From positions 580,190,006 through 580,254,005 of the forward strand of contig NC_056749.1 in the NCBI RefSeq assembly GCF_019279795.1: a stretch of DNA of 64,000 bases. Reading direction: 5' to 3'. The notes beneath the pieces are model-generated. The model saw only the letters and a program-made list of their open reading frames with translations. It searched no databases and was not told the origin of the DNA. A program made the position numbers and the translations under genes. Shown here one piece after another: positions 35,008 through 46,241 of this stretch. Every line of letters begins with the position of its first letter. The first letter of the stretch is position 1. The stretch is from Protopterus annectens. Taxonomy: Eukaryota; Chordata; Ceratodontiformes; Protopteridae.

Positions 35008-35160
35008 TAATAGCAATAAGCCATGGCTGGGTGTGGGCAATGCTGGACCTACCCACGGTTGGCATTGTATGGTCATGAGGGTATTGCCCTCATGACCAAA
35101 CCACACCAACTGTGGGTAAACCAGTATTACTTACACCCAGCTGTGGGTTATTGCTTAAAT
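35008..35160. repeat. Hairpin MITE-like element
   Basis: AGCAATAAGCCATGGCTGGG, GACCTACCCACGGTTGGCA and TGGTCATGAGGG on the left pair with CCTCATGACCA, CCAACTGTGGGTAAACCAG and CACCCAGCTGTGGGTTATTG on the right around a 5-6-base loop. Arms of about 70 bp, 80-85% paired. No coding. Confidence 0.75.
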
Positions 35161-35164
35161 GATA

Positions 35165-35555
35165 TGTATGATATGCAGAAATCTGTCTTAATCCATGTGT
35201 ATCCATCAGGCCTTGTTCTGTCCAGCAACAAAATAGTCAGGCCTGCCAAGTCTCAAACCCAGGATGCTGTCCCCAACAATCACACCAACATACCATGATA
35301 CTATCTGACCTGTGAGAGGTTATAGTGCTTTAATGAACATATACTGCATTCAGGTAATTTAACATTAATAAAAAAAGAAACAGCAGTCCCAAGTGTAGAA
35401 CCTATGAGCCTGACCATTTTAATCAGAGGGAAAGTACCAGTACACGAGCTGAGCTGTAGAAATTAATCTTGCTTTTTCAAACATATCATGCAATACAGGC
35501 ATACAACATTAGGTGGAAAGTGTTGTGGAACCCTTTGTGCATTATATATAGACAT
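35165..35555. other. No feature recognised
   Basis: Noncoding interval between the hairpin and a microsatellite block. Confidence 0.45.
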
Positions 35556-35560
35556 GTATA

Positions 35561-35672
35561 CACACACACACACACACACATATATATATCAGATGAAACA
35601 TATATATGTAAACGTACTATCATAATATAGATATACAGATATTAAATATAATGGAAATAAAATAAAATATAT

Positions 35673-35738
<66 letters not shown>
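35561..35738. repeat. (CA)n and (AT)n microsatellites
   Basis: CA run at about 35561-35580, short AC run near 35671, and a long AT run at 35683-35738. Confidence 0.95.
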
Positions 35739-35739
<1 letters not shown>

Positions 35740-35745
<6 letters not shown>

Positions 35746-36848
35746 GCAGTGCAGTTATATCTTCGAACCATCCCTCCCAACCTGTTAGTGCAAGGAACCT
35801 GTACAAAGTCTATAAAGAGGGGGATAGGCCACATATATAGATATAGTTAGAAAATCATTGTTACAAATGAAGACGTGTGACAGCAACAGTGTCTGTTTCA
35901 GTAGACAATCACTGAAGGCTATGATGATGGGAACTGAAATGTCATGTCATGTATTTACTGACATAAATCCTTGGATCATCACCATGATTTACCACACAAA
36001 TAGAAATAAATTGTGGAACTGAACAAAAGTATAGTCCAAACATCTGGACACTCTGTGGAAAATCTGGCTGTGCAGAGGTATGCTCAGAACCCTTAATGCA
36101 ATTAATGTGGACCAAGCCTGACAAAGTGGGGGGACAAAGGCATGAAAACAGGGACATGTGCAAAATACATCGGTAGATAAGCTGAGAACGTTCATGTAGT
36201 AACAGTGTATGTCTTAACATATATTAACTATAATATCACAATTCCAGGAATCAATTGTTTCTCATTAGTTACTGATCTCAGTCCCCAAATCATCTCATTG
36301 AAGTGTCATGCATACATAACAGTTATGGGGACCAGACCAAAGATATTGGCCACACAACTGGACAGCCTATGAATATGATATGTGGACATAACACAACAGT
36401 AGGGAAACTACACTGACCTTCTGAGTAATGTGTCCAGACTACAATCAGACTGACATAACACTACCTATGTCCAGCTCTGGGGCTGTACACATCCAGTAGC
36501 AAATATAACAGGCAGTACAGGGATGTCATACTAGTGGAACACAGACACTGGTGTGAAAGTGCTTACCCCCAAACAAGAGCACCACAGTGACAGCAACATA
36601 GCAGTAAGCAAACTGAACATGACAGTATAATACTGTAAGAGCAACCACATACCATTTGCCACTCACACATTACCCCTACATATACTGCCCCAGTTCACAG
36701 TGTACTGGGAATCTGGATGTGTTATAGGACATGTCACAGTCAGCCCCTACAAGCATATGGATCTGATAGACCATCAGCAGCTGTAACACCATGCAGAGTT
36801 AGATAGGTAAAGGATGTATGGCACTTACAGCTGCTACTCTTCCTACCC
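35740..36848. other. CA/TG-rich, CpG-poor DNA
   Basis: No coherent coding. Segments near 36010-36080, 36310-36380 and 37285-37350 share the theme ACCA..TAT....AACATCTGG followed by GCCTGTGGAAAA-like sequence, hinting at a degenerate long-period repeat. Part may be an older CR1 5' region. Confidence 0.35.
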
Positions 36849-36849
36849 A

Positions 36850-38350
36850 GCTTAAACAACAAACACACAACACTGCTACATAGCCTTGGCAGTCTGTTCA
36901 CAATGGCCAGACAGACATACTGTCATATGTGCAGATTTCCACAGAATTACGAGGGTGTGGACACATAACCCTGGCCACCGCTGCATACCATGGCCAGGAG
37001 TCTGCCAGGTCATTGTCATGCTAACTGGTGTGCATTTGGTAATTAATGATATACCATACCTCTGCACCTCATAGTGCAGGACATCTGGACAACGCATGGC
37101 ATACGTATGGGACAGGGGGCTGGAAAGAGGGACATATCACACATAATGGTGTAACAAATTGAGACAGTAGCTGCTGTCACATGTGTTGTTGTAACATCAC
37201 ATCCCTGAAGGAATTGATATGTGGAACACCAATGGATGACAACACGTACTGACTAAAATCCTCACATTATCCTATCATCCCCACAAAAACAGATGTTGGT
37301 CGAGGAACAGACCAAGTATAATAGGCAAACATCTGGCCAGCCTGTGGACAAAATGCTAGTTGAGAGCTATGTCATATCACTGTCAGATGTCAAGTCACCC
37401 GGTAAATGCATGTCCAGACAAGCCCTGTCAATGTAGCAACCCCCTATGTGTATAATAATACTAATGACATACAAGCTGTACCAAACTCTGGAGCTTTGTC
37501 CCCATTGTTGCTGGGCTGTCTCCACATGTCCTGTCCTGAGAGATATTTCCACCTACTGTCTGTGAAGCTGTAGCCCCCACACCTCCATAATGTCCCCTGC
37601 ACATGCCAGGTAAATGGGCAAAGCCCACATGAAGGACATCCCATATGGTGGAACTAACAGCTGTGTCCAGGTGCACAACACAATACTATGTGAGCACCTA
37701 CATAGTTGCATGGCCTCAGCAATACCCAACAGGATAACATCAACCCCCTCAAGGTAGGCTGAATGCTTGTGGTGGATAGCAGCAATACACAAACCACAGA
37801 TTTGGTCCCTAGATTGGCTGTACAGGCCAAATTAAAAGCAAGAACCAACCTGGCATCAAGTCAGCCTTTGTCTGATCAAGCATATAAGGTCATAGATGGA
37901 GTACTGTAAGGCTAACTATGAGTACAGATTGGACACATCCACCAAGGCCAATCACAAGGCCATCTTCACATATGTCTGCAATCTCTGAGGCCACATACCA
38001 GCCCACCCTGTAATGCTGGCCAATCAAGCCACATACACACAACATAGCTATAGGCAACCCGCTGCAGACAGGTTTAAGATAAACATCACCCCCTGGCTCA
38101 ACAGCACTATAGCTGGATATGCACAGCACCCACACCCCCACACTCATTACCAGTGAGCAGGTACATATTGCCTACTGAAAGGCAACAAATGTAGGTATCC
38201 ATGGCACCTGATAACATCCCTGTCTGCATCCTACATGAACACTGGCATGTGTACCCAGCAACATTACACACCATAGTCACAACAAGGCTTGGCACCATCC
38301 ACACCACATCCACATGGAAGATGGCCAATGTCACCCTCGACACACACACA
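36850..38350 (+). mobile_element. Very old CR1 copy, CpG-decayed
   Basis: Plus-strand traces of both ORFs. Near 36990-37070, CATGGCCAGGAGTCTGCCAG and GVHLVINDIPYLC match the ORF1 esterase segment ARICHIM...HVGVNDLKRTSL. Near 37900-38060, SYEYRLDTSTKANHKAIFTY and an ADRFKINITPWLNS-like stretch match ORF2 linker blocks SYENKIATDSKDNHKAFYSY and ADRFSVNFNPL. MAPDNIPVCILHEHW near 38201 matches MGPDNIPGGVLHELQ. Substitutions are mostly C-to-T/G-to-A. Internal gaps are likely. Confidence 0.7.
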
Positions 38351-38570
38351 CACATGAATGAGGAGTACAAGAGTAAGAAATTAAGTACCCCTCATCGTAG
38401 GGAATATGACACCTCACGGTCAGCAGTGCAATGCAAGCAGACACAGTTCTGATACATTACAGGGGTATGGTGTGGTTGTGAGTGGTGGCTACTGGTATTC
38501 AATGTAGATGTGCAGGTTCTGTACATATGGTTCCCAAATGTATGAGGTCCTGTGATATGTCTCCCTCGTA

Positions 38571-39383
38571 ATGTCTCCCTTTCAGCCACATAACCCAGAA
38601 CGAAGCACTAAAGGTGGAGGCATGTCCATATTCATTAAGGATATCCACACCTCCAGGCTAGTTGAACAGCATAATGCATCCAAGACTATCCAAGTGCAAC
38701 TAACTCTGGGCAAGACCACAATCCAAATTGTAGCTTGCTACAGACTCCCCACCATGCCCCAGGATTCCCACTCCTCATTTCTTGATACACTGGAAAGTAT
38801 TAGGGTACAACCTAACACCCCAATAATGGGTGATTTCAACTACCCCACTATTAACTGGGAAAACTATTCATGTACCAACTCTTTTGCTCAACATTTTCTG
38901 GAATTCATAAATTCCAACGCCTTGGATCAACTTATTCACACCTCCACCAGGGGCAGTAATATCCTAGACCTGGTCATTACCAACATGGGCAAGCGGTGTT
39001 CCACACCAGAGGCCAATTCCTCGCTGGTCAGATCCGACCACAAGCTAATCACCCTAGACATCCACATCCAGCCCCCACCCCCAATTAGGGAAACCAGCAT
39101 AAAAAAATTCTCCAAAGCCAACTTCACACTTCTTAAGACAGAAGTGGCAAACTTCATGACATCCATGCAGATGGACAATAGAGATACAACTACTGAATCA
39201 TACACAAATGCACTTTATAAGCACTTACATGAGTGCATGGATCATGCTATCCCTAATAGTACCAAGATGCTATCCTCCAAAAAAAGGAAGCCAATCTGGT
39301 GGTTCTCTGCCATAAACAAACTCTTCAACAGAAGAAAGAAACTGTTGCAAAAAAGAGTAAAATCCCATGACTGGAGGAACTGA
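38571..39383 (+). pseudogene. CR1 ORF2 endonuclease fragment
   Basis: Contains STKGGGMSIFIKDIHTSRLV, QIVACYRLPTMPQDSHSSF, PIMGDFNYPTINWENY, GSNILDLVITNMGKRCSTPE and LVRSDHKLITLDI, the second half of an APE-type endonuclease, then the linker to WFSAINKLFNRRKKL. It stops at a frameshift near 39384. The first few residues precede the insertion point, and the N-terminal NARSL and TETW motifs are missing. Confidence 0.9.
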
Positions 39384-39644
39384 TCAACCTCAGTAAGAAG
39401 CTGAGATCCCTCATAAAATCCTCCAAAGCTAGTTACGAAAAAAAAATTGCCTCTGACTCTAAAGACAACCACAAAGCATTCTATAGCTATGTCAAGAATC
39501 TCAATGGCAACACTCAAATCTGCTCTGAGTTACAGCACAATGGCACTAAATATACAGAACCAACTGATATTGCCAACATCCTGGCAGATAGGTTCAGTGC
39601 TAACTTTACCCCCTCTCACTCCCTAGAGGGCCCATCTCTACTTC

Positions 39645-39988
39645 TTCTTCTTCTTCGGATTTTCCCGGTTAGGGGTTGCCACAGCGGATCACCTGCCCGC
39701 TCATGATTGGCACTGGAGTTTTACGGTGTTGAGTTGCCAGCCCGGTGCCCAACCTTCCACAGAAGGCACACGCACACACACTCACACCTAGGGCCAATTT
39801 GGAGTGTCCAATCCACCTGCAGCATGCCTTTGGGAGGTGGGAGGAAACCGGATCACCCGGAGGAAACCCACGCGACCACAGGGAGGACATGCAGACTCTG
39901 CACAGAAGGCACCCCAGCCGAGAATCGAACTAGTGAACCTCTTCCTGTGAGGCGACAATGCTAATCACTGCACCACCGTGGCCGCCCC
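39645..39988 (-). mobile_element. HE1/V-SINE-like element nested in CR1
   Basis: On the minus strand the order is GGCGGCCACGGTGGTGCAGT (tRNA head), GTCGCCTCACAG, GTTCGATTCTCGGCTGGGG (box B), CATGTCCTCCCTGTGG, GTGGGTTTCCTCCGGGTGAT with CCGGTTTCCTCCCACC (conserved body), then GCTGTGGCAACCCCTAACCG and an AAG triplet tail. CCTAGAGGGCCC plus ATCTCTA or AACTCTA flanks both sides, an approximately 18-bp target duplication with one mismatch. It interrupts CR1 ORF2. Confidence 0.92.
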
Positions 39989-40371
39989 CTAGAGGGCCCA
40001 ACTCTATACCAGAAGAATACAAAGTTCCTGTAATCACTGCTGCACAGGTAAAAAAACACACTCTCCAAAGCCAAGAACACAGCATCCATGGGACCTGACA
40101 ATATCCCAGGCTGCGTTCTACACTAACTACAGAATGAACTGGCACCCTACCTAAGTACCATGTTCTGTCATAGCCTCACCTCAGGCTTTGTGCCCACTGA
40201 ATGGTGCACCACGATGGTTATCCCACTCCACAAAGGGGAACTTATAAACAAAGACATTGGTAATCTCCAAACTCTGGACCCTACCCAGTTCGGATTTGTA
40301 AAAGGCAGATCATGTCTCCTAAACCTGATTGACTTCTTTGAACAGTACCCAAAGCCATAGATGAGGGTAAG

Positions 40372-41293
40372 GTGATTCACACAGCTTATCTAGATCTCAC
40401 CAAGGCTTTTGACAGCATCCCCCACTCTGGAATTATAGATAAGCTCACTAAACTAGGTATAAATCCCTATGTCACAAGGTGGGTTGCCAACTGGCTCATG
40501 GACAGAACCCACACTGTGAAATTAGCAGACTCCAAATCCAACTTCAGACCAGTGACAAGTGGAGTACCACAGGGTTCAGTTCTGGGTCCTCGCCTGTTTG
40601 GTATCTACTTCTCTGAAGTACAGACTAACACAGAAGGTCTTTGGCTAACAAAGTTTGCAGATGACTGCAAACTAGGAGCCATAATCAAAACTCCTAACGA
40701 TGTTGACATACTACAAAAGGGCCTCACTGAGACAGATGCCTGGTGTCAAAGCCATGGCCTGAAGCTCAATACCAAAAAGTGTATTGTCATCCCCTTTGGT
40801 AAAACCTCTGCACCCATGAACTAGAACATAGCTGATAGTCTACTTAATGCCGAAAATGTGATGAGACCTTGGGACACAGGTGGACAGTAGTCTCTCCTTT
40901 GATAATCACATCGCCACAGTGGTCAGGAAATCCTTCTACGTGGCTCCCCTCATCACAAAAGGTATCTCATCCAGAAAAAAAGAGGTCATTGTTCTCCTCT
41001 ACTCGTCACTCATTAGACCCATTATAGAGTACAACGCTCCTTTTGGTATGTACCTCACAAGACATCTACAACAACTGGAAAGGCCACAGAAATGCCTCAC
41101 AAAGAGGATTACTGGCCTCAAACAGATGCCCTATGCAGACCGTCTCAAAAAACTCCAGCTTTACTCCGTTGAATATCGCCTACTCAGAGGCGATCTCTGC
41201 CTAACATACAAAGCTATGTCAAACCCAGAGCTGTTGGACATGCTTCACTTAAAAAATCCTAATCCCACCAAGCTACACGCTCTAGGGACCTAA
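40372..41293 (+). pseudogene. CR1 ORF2 RT fragment
   Basis: Two open pieces (40372-40824 and 40880-41293) with HTAYLDLTKAFDSIPHSGII, VTSGVPQGSVLGPRLFGIYF, LTKFADDCKLGAIIKTPNDV (intact FADD), then SFDNHIATVVRKSFYVAPLI and LLRGDLCLTYKAMSNPELLD. A small break lies between them near 40825-40880. The catalytic core is well preserved, consistent with recent insertion. Confidence 0.9.
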
Positions 41294-41723
41294 ACCTTAT
41301 CACCACAATAAACAGAACATGCTGGAGGGATAGATACCTGTCCCAGAGACTTCCCATACTCTGGAACAGACTACCTATCTATGTCAAACAGAGTTCCTCA
41401 TTAGCACTCTTCAAGAAAAATCTTGATGATTGGATGGGAGATAGGAAATTCACCCCGGGGATCACTTCTGTGGCTCTGCTCGACAGGGGCACAGGAAAAT
41501 AAATTTCTTGGGTGGCGAAAGTCAGGGTACATTTTTTGGCTAGGCTTATACAGGCCCTAGGGCCAATAGCCTAGTACCCTCCTATAAACCTATGAACCTA
41601 TAATGTCTCCCAGGTACAATATTGCATCAGCAAAGGTCAACATTCTCAGTGGCTCAGACAAATATAATCATAGAAGCCATACTACACAACCATGCCATAA
41701 TGTTTGGCTAGAGCTAGCAACAT

Positions 41724-42030
41724 CTGCAGGAGTGGACTGGCCTGTGGGACAACCTTGTCCACAGGGTAAATGATGTTGGCCTGCATGGATGTACATATGA
41801 GCAAGTCTGGCATCGTGAAAGTAACCTCATAAGCCATGCCTGGCAAAGGTCTGCTGCAGTGGTCAGGGACGGCATGGCCACAGGCATGGGCCTGGCCTTG
41901 CAGCCCCGCTCACACCCACTGGGGAGCCCCACAGGTACCTTGACACCCATCCCAGTACAAATTAAGAGTACAGACCCCCCCCATACTGGAAGAGGTTGGC
42001 ACCCAGACAATGAACGAGGAGTGTGCAGGT
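41724..42030 (+). pseudogene. Harbinger-type Myb/SANT-like exon, orphan
   Basis: The open stretch reads LWDNLVHRVNDVGLHGCTYE, QVWHRESNLISHAWQRSAAV and RDGMATGMGLA. The pattern LW..iv.rVN.vg...rT.eqv..r..dl...a and a following TGGGP-like motif (ATGMGLA) fit the Myb/SANT DNA-binding partner proteins of PIF/Harbinger elements. It ends near a splice-donor-like CAG|GTAAGG at 42030. No transposase was found next to it; the nearest is at 58.2-59.3 kb on the other strand. Confidence 0.5.
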
Positions 42031-42031
42031 A

Positions 42032-42604
42032 AGGCCCCAGTGTAGATTACTAGACTAGTGTAGTAGACATACTTGTAATTGTACAATATCTATGTACATG
42101 TGTCAGGTCAGATTGCAGTTGTGGATGGGATTTTCTAATGCACAGACATGCACATCTATGGTAAAGGACAGCAAATTGTGTAGTATTGGGAGTTGTACTG
42201 TACATGTGCACACATGCTGCATCCATCCTGTACCAATGCCACCTGTGGGTCTGCTGACTGTACTCCCCTCACACAACTATCTAGGTCCCTCCTGTCTGCA
42301 TGTGGGATGGCAGCCTGTAGCTGGTGAGTATCCAATTGTACTGTTGTGGTTTGGGAATACCCCAGGCATGTGAAGGTCATGCAGTGTACCATGAACACAA
42401 CTGTCACTTATATCCATATTGCTGTATGTGCATGTTCAACTGTGCTGTGGTCAACTGCTTTGCATCACAGTGGTGACCACAGAGGCCTATCTGATGAGAA
42501 TGTATCATCACTGTAGCATAACACACTGGCCTGTCTGGACAGACAGCAATGCAATGGTTGGACAAATGGCCTAAAGTAGGGATATGTGTGAAACATTACT
42601 GTCA
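42032..42604. other. No gene recognised
   Basis: CA/TG-rich noncoding DNA; may include the intron and second exon of the Myb-like remnant. Confidence 0.35.
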
Positions 42605-42606
42605 TA

Positions 42607-44189
42607 TAGTGGATATAAACAGTCTACATTCCCCAGTTAAGATGTCAGATGTTTGTGATGTCTATACAAATTGAGACTGCAATATGTCGGTACTCATCCT
42701 TTTCGAACTGTAATGTGACCTATGACATGAACAATTCCCTGTACAAACAATCAATCTGTTGGCCACCAAATATGGAGTATACAAAATCCCACAATAATCT
42801 GGATGCATATGTGTGCATGCCCTTCAAATAATATGTCATTGCAGCAGCTTGTGATTTATTAACACATACAGTCTGCTTGGGTACACACCAGCCATCAAGT
42901 AAAGGCACTCTGACTAACACCAAATAACAGTCTGCTGTCCAAGTGGGATAACCATGACATATGCTCAGTTGCCGGCAACAGCAATAGCCATGGCTTGCAG
43001 ACATCATACAAAGCAGCAAAGGGAGCTCATATTTGAAAGCTAACAGTCAACAGCATTACCACAGCAGTGCATACACCATGGAAGACAGTTGTCAAAAGGT
43101 TGAGTGAATATGAGACAATAGTGCTGTTGACAAGAACCTGATGTCACTCCAAAAATGATGACAACACATGTCAAGACCTGGCCAGGGAGACTGCCAGGGG
43201 ACATACAGCAACACCGAGGGAGCTGCAGGAACCCCTTGCTAGTACTGGTGTTCTGTACTAACTGTGAGAACACTCTCCCATATTCTGCATACATCTGGCA
43301 TATGGGGTAGGGTCAGAAGATGGAAGCATTCCCACACACCAAAAACAGACAGGGGTGGATACAAATTGCAATGCAGCACATCATGTCTCCCAAAGGCAGA
43401 TGTGAAAATGTGTTATGGTGTAATGAGACTAGGGATCAACCTCACCGCCACAATACCAACAGGTATGTTTGGTGCACAAGCATCACCTCTCATAACCTGA
43501 ACACCAACATCCCCATGGTGAACACTGGTGGCAGCGGCCTGCTGTGGGGCTGCTTTTCCACAGACAGAACAGGGCCTGTAGTCATGGTGGTGGGAATTCT
43601 GAACATTTCCTAATAACATACTCATCTGCTCAAAATCCATCATGCATCTGCAAGAACGATGAGGATGAGGAGGTGTGTCAGCCTTCAACATGACAAAGAA
43701 CTGCAGCATACATCCAAAGCTACCTAAGAATGGCTCCACCTGAACACAAACATGGGTATGGAGTGGCCCAGCCAGAGCCTGAACCATCACCAGATAGAAA
43801 TCCCCAGTGTGACCTGATGATGGCTGTGCACATGAGCTGCCCTTGCATTCTAACAAAGTTGGGTGACCTTTGCATGGAAGAGTGGCCAAATAATGCCAAG
43901 TCAGGATGTGCCATGTTGATAGACACCTTCACAAGAAGAGTGAATGCTGTAAGCCACTTACAAGGTGCTTCAGCAACTTATCATTTTAATAATGTGCACA
44001 TGTATGCAATCAACATATCGCACATATTGCAGTCATTATATGTTCACATGTGTTTATCGATTGGATTGCACAGGTCATATGTCACATGGAAGGTGGGTGA
44101 CATATTTGAATGCATTATTGTGGTCTCATCCTCCATATTACAAGAACATGGCATGTTAATAGGGTTGTGTACACTTATCATATCCACTG
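42607..44189 (+). mobile_element. Tc1/mariner transposon, heavily decayed
   Basis: It is flanked by TA (42605-42606 and 44190-44191) with ends TAGTGGATATAAACAG and ATCATATCCACTG. The inverted-repeat blocks of the 6829-8444 element are recognisable (GTAATGTGACCTATGACATG, GTGTGCATGCCCTTCAAATA and complements), so it is the same family in the opposite orientation. Transposase pieces include GIWGRVRRWKH, IMSPKGRCENVLWCNET (SDET read as CNET), WCTSITSHNLNTNIPMVNTG and LMMAVHMSCPCILTKLGD. The catalytic motifs are lost. Confidence 0.9.
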
Positions 44190-44191
44190 TA

Positions 44192-44700
44192 AGCTTACAA
44201 GGCTAGTGGTGTAACAGGGATTGTGTGACCATACATTCACTGCTCGTTTGCAGATCTGACACTCACATATATGACATTAATCAGTGATGTCACTCCTCAG
44301 ATCACCCACATATGTCACAGAGAAACACAGGGGTATGAGAAATGACATAAGAGCCAGACCGCTACACATCCTGTGAGGATATGTACAGTTGTGAGGCATG
44401 TTCTGTAGTACTTGCCACTGTGCTATACAGCTGGACCGCAATGATGTGTACATGGCTCCAGTCTGTGCTGGGGAACGGCCATCACACACTAACACTAATC
44501 ATGTATCCCAGAGCTCTACATTGTCAGTTACATGTCTTACAACTGGCTGCAATGCATGATGTTGGCGCCATGTGTCATGCATGTCACCATGTGGGTAATG
44601 TGTGGTCTATGTGACAGATTTGTGTCACCTCACCTGTACACAAAAGCCAGAAGAAGTAGCTGGATTGAACCCACTCAAAGTAATGCAGGCTGCAAATCAC
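44192..44700. other. No feature recognised
   Basis: CA/TG-rich noncoding DNA between the Tc1 remnant and the Penelope-type terminus. Confidence 0.4.
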
Positions 44701-44703
44701 CAC

Positions 44704-44892
44704 ACAGTTGTAGAATGCAGAATCCACTTTATTAACTTTAGAATATAAAAATCCAAGGGTGATATTGTGCTTTTAATGACATAATTGATTAGTTCATAAC
44801 TAGATGGAACTTCCTGTTTGAACTGTATAAAAAGGAAGTAACTATGTGGGGTAAATTGTCTGATGAAGTCTAGATCTTTCTGGATGAAAGCG
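44704..44892. mobile_element. Penelope-like terminus with hammerhead-like core
   Basis: On the plus strand CTGATGA (44860-44866), then AG, then TCTAGA-TCTT-TCTGGA, able to form a 6-bp stem II with one G-U pair, then T and GAAA (44886-44889) and GCGCT. This is the conserved centre of a hammerhead ribozyme. The upstream part (44704-44740) read on the minus strand is AATAAAGTGGATTCTGCATT, similar to CATTAAAGTGGAGTATTCTG beside the core at 63198, so two termini appear inverted here. Stems I and III are not established. The DIRS element begins immediately after. Confidence 0.55.
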
Positions 44893-44964
44893 CTCTTCCA
44901 TGATGTTAGGTTGCCAGGGGTATAAAAACATACAGCCGACGCCATTACATCAGTTTTTCTTGCC
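44893..44964. repeat. DIRS 3' inverted terminal repeat
   Basis: CTCTTCCATGATGTTAGGTT, GCCAGGGGTATAAAAACATA and CAGCCGACGCCATTACATCA here are the inverse of 50076-50149, with scattered mismatches. Confidence 0.88.
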
Positions 44965-45167
44965 CCAGATGTCAGGAGCCCCAAAAAAAGGAAGCAATTA
45001 CATAGTGTGGAACACCTCCAGTAAAATGTAAATACCACTGCCATAGGATATGGCCAAAAAGAGGATAGGTAGAAAGTATAGAAAAAGTCAGGGGGCTGGA
45101 GGGAGAGTAACCAACAGTGAATACACTCAAACATCTACATTTATGGTAAGTGTACACAACTGTACTA

Positions 45168-45205
45168 TGTTCTTCGTGTTTCACTGTTGCAGTCATCACA
45201 TTTGG
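45168..45205. repeat. DIRS internal complementary region
   Basis: GTTCTTCGTGTTTCACTGTT and GCAGTCATCACATTTG are complementary to the outermost 5' segment at 50219-50260. DIRS elements have such an internal region near the 3' repeat, thought to template closure of the circular intermediate. Confidence 0.85.
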
Positions 45206-45239
45206 GTTGATTCCCAAAGCTGAGGATGGATGGAGGTAG

Positions 45240-46161
45240 TTAAGAAGCATTAGGGCTGGCAATCAGGCCCTGTAAGACTGCTGTGGCAAATCCAGCTCTG
45301 GATTTAGAAAAGATAGGCAAGTGGTAATGCTTGGTGAAAGTGTGTACAGAGCTCCAGGTTGCAGCTTCCAGGGTGTCCTTAGTAGGGACTCCCCTGAGAA
45401 AAGCCATAGAGGCTGATGTAGCTCTAGTGGAATGAGTTCTGATCCCCTGTGGAGTAGGTTTCCCATGGTGTTTGCAGCAGAAATGGATGCAGTGCGCTAT
45501 CCATTTAGAAATGGTTTGCTTGAAATGGCCCTGCAAAGCTGAGTAGAAGCTGGTCAGATTTTCCTGAAAGGCTTAGTCCTGTCCAGATATAACGTAAGCT
45601 GCCTGTGCATGTCCAGGGAGTGCAGGATCCTTTCCCCTTTATTTTGAGGATTAGGGGAAAAAAGTTGGCAAATGAATGGACTGGTTTAAATCCACAATAC
45701 CACCTTGGGCAAAAATGAATGATTGGTCCTGAGGGAAACCCTGTCCGCATGGAAGATAATGAATGGTTCCATGGCCATAAGGGCCTGCAATTCAGACACT
45801 AAGTAGAGCTGTTTTCCATGAGAGGAATTTTAACTCTGCTGTAGCAGTAGGTTCAAGGGGCAGAAGCATGAGTTTTTCCAATACAAAGTTAAGGCCCCTG
45901 GCTGGAGTGGGAGCTCTCTTGGGGGGGGGGGGTCTTAGATTTTTTTGTTCCTCTCAGGAACTGTTTGGCCAGAAGACGAGAGAAAAGGGGTGGCTCAGTG
46001 TTATAATGAGCTGAGATGGCAGAGGCATGAATCTTAATAGAGATGGATAGGCCTTTGTGGAGCATTTCTGTTAAGTAATCAAATATATGAGGTAAGCTGA
46101 GCACAGCTGTATCCATTCCCTGAGACTGGCTCCAGGAACAGTAACTTTTCCAATTTTCCAA
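45240..46161 (-). pseudogene. DIRS tyrosine recombinase, broken
   Basis: The N-terminal core-binding part (46161-45889) reads WSQSQGMDTAVLSLPHIFDY, LTEMLHKGLSIS, KIHASAISAHYN. The middle part (about 45600) has LYLDRTKPFRK. The C-terminal catalytic part (45536-45240) has GIRTHSTRATSASMAFLRGV with the H-x-x-R pair (HSTR), and VHTFTKHYHLP with the nucleophilic Tyr. At least two frameshifts separate these. It would recombine the circular cDNA into the target. Confidence 0.9.
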
Positions 46162-46241
46162 ATAGGATTATCTGGTACTAGGCCTCCTTGCCTCCAGAAT
46201 GACATCCGGCACCTGCTTACTGAGGGTTGCTGGTGATGAGT

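Larger units (their letters stand above)
38580..41600 (+). mobile_element. CR1 LINE, 5'-truncated, with target duplication
   Basis: TAATGTCTCCC occurs at 38569-38579 and 41601-41611, framing a copy that starts within the endonuclease and ends in the tail ACCTATGAACCTA. EN, linker, RT and C-terminal regions follow in order. A V-SINE sits at 39645-39988, and a deletion of about 90 bp near 40235 removes the block between LHK and ELINKDIGNLQT. It is less decayed than the neighbour at 36850-38350. Confidence 0.92.

Noticed and set aside
37553..37848. Minus-strand frames resembling a small membrane protein
   Set aside because: Hydrophobic composition comes from CA/TG-rich decayed DNA; the true homology there is CR1 on the plus strand.
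42004..42340. A spliced host gene (GTAAGG donor at 42030, TAG|G...GTGAGT near 42285)
   Set aside because: The upstream exon resembles a transposon Myb-like protein and no conserved host domain is encoded; splice-like signals alone are weak.
43413..43932. 158-codon minus-strand frame in the 43-kb region
   Set aside because: Antisense to the decayed plus-strand Tc1 transposase.
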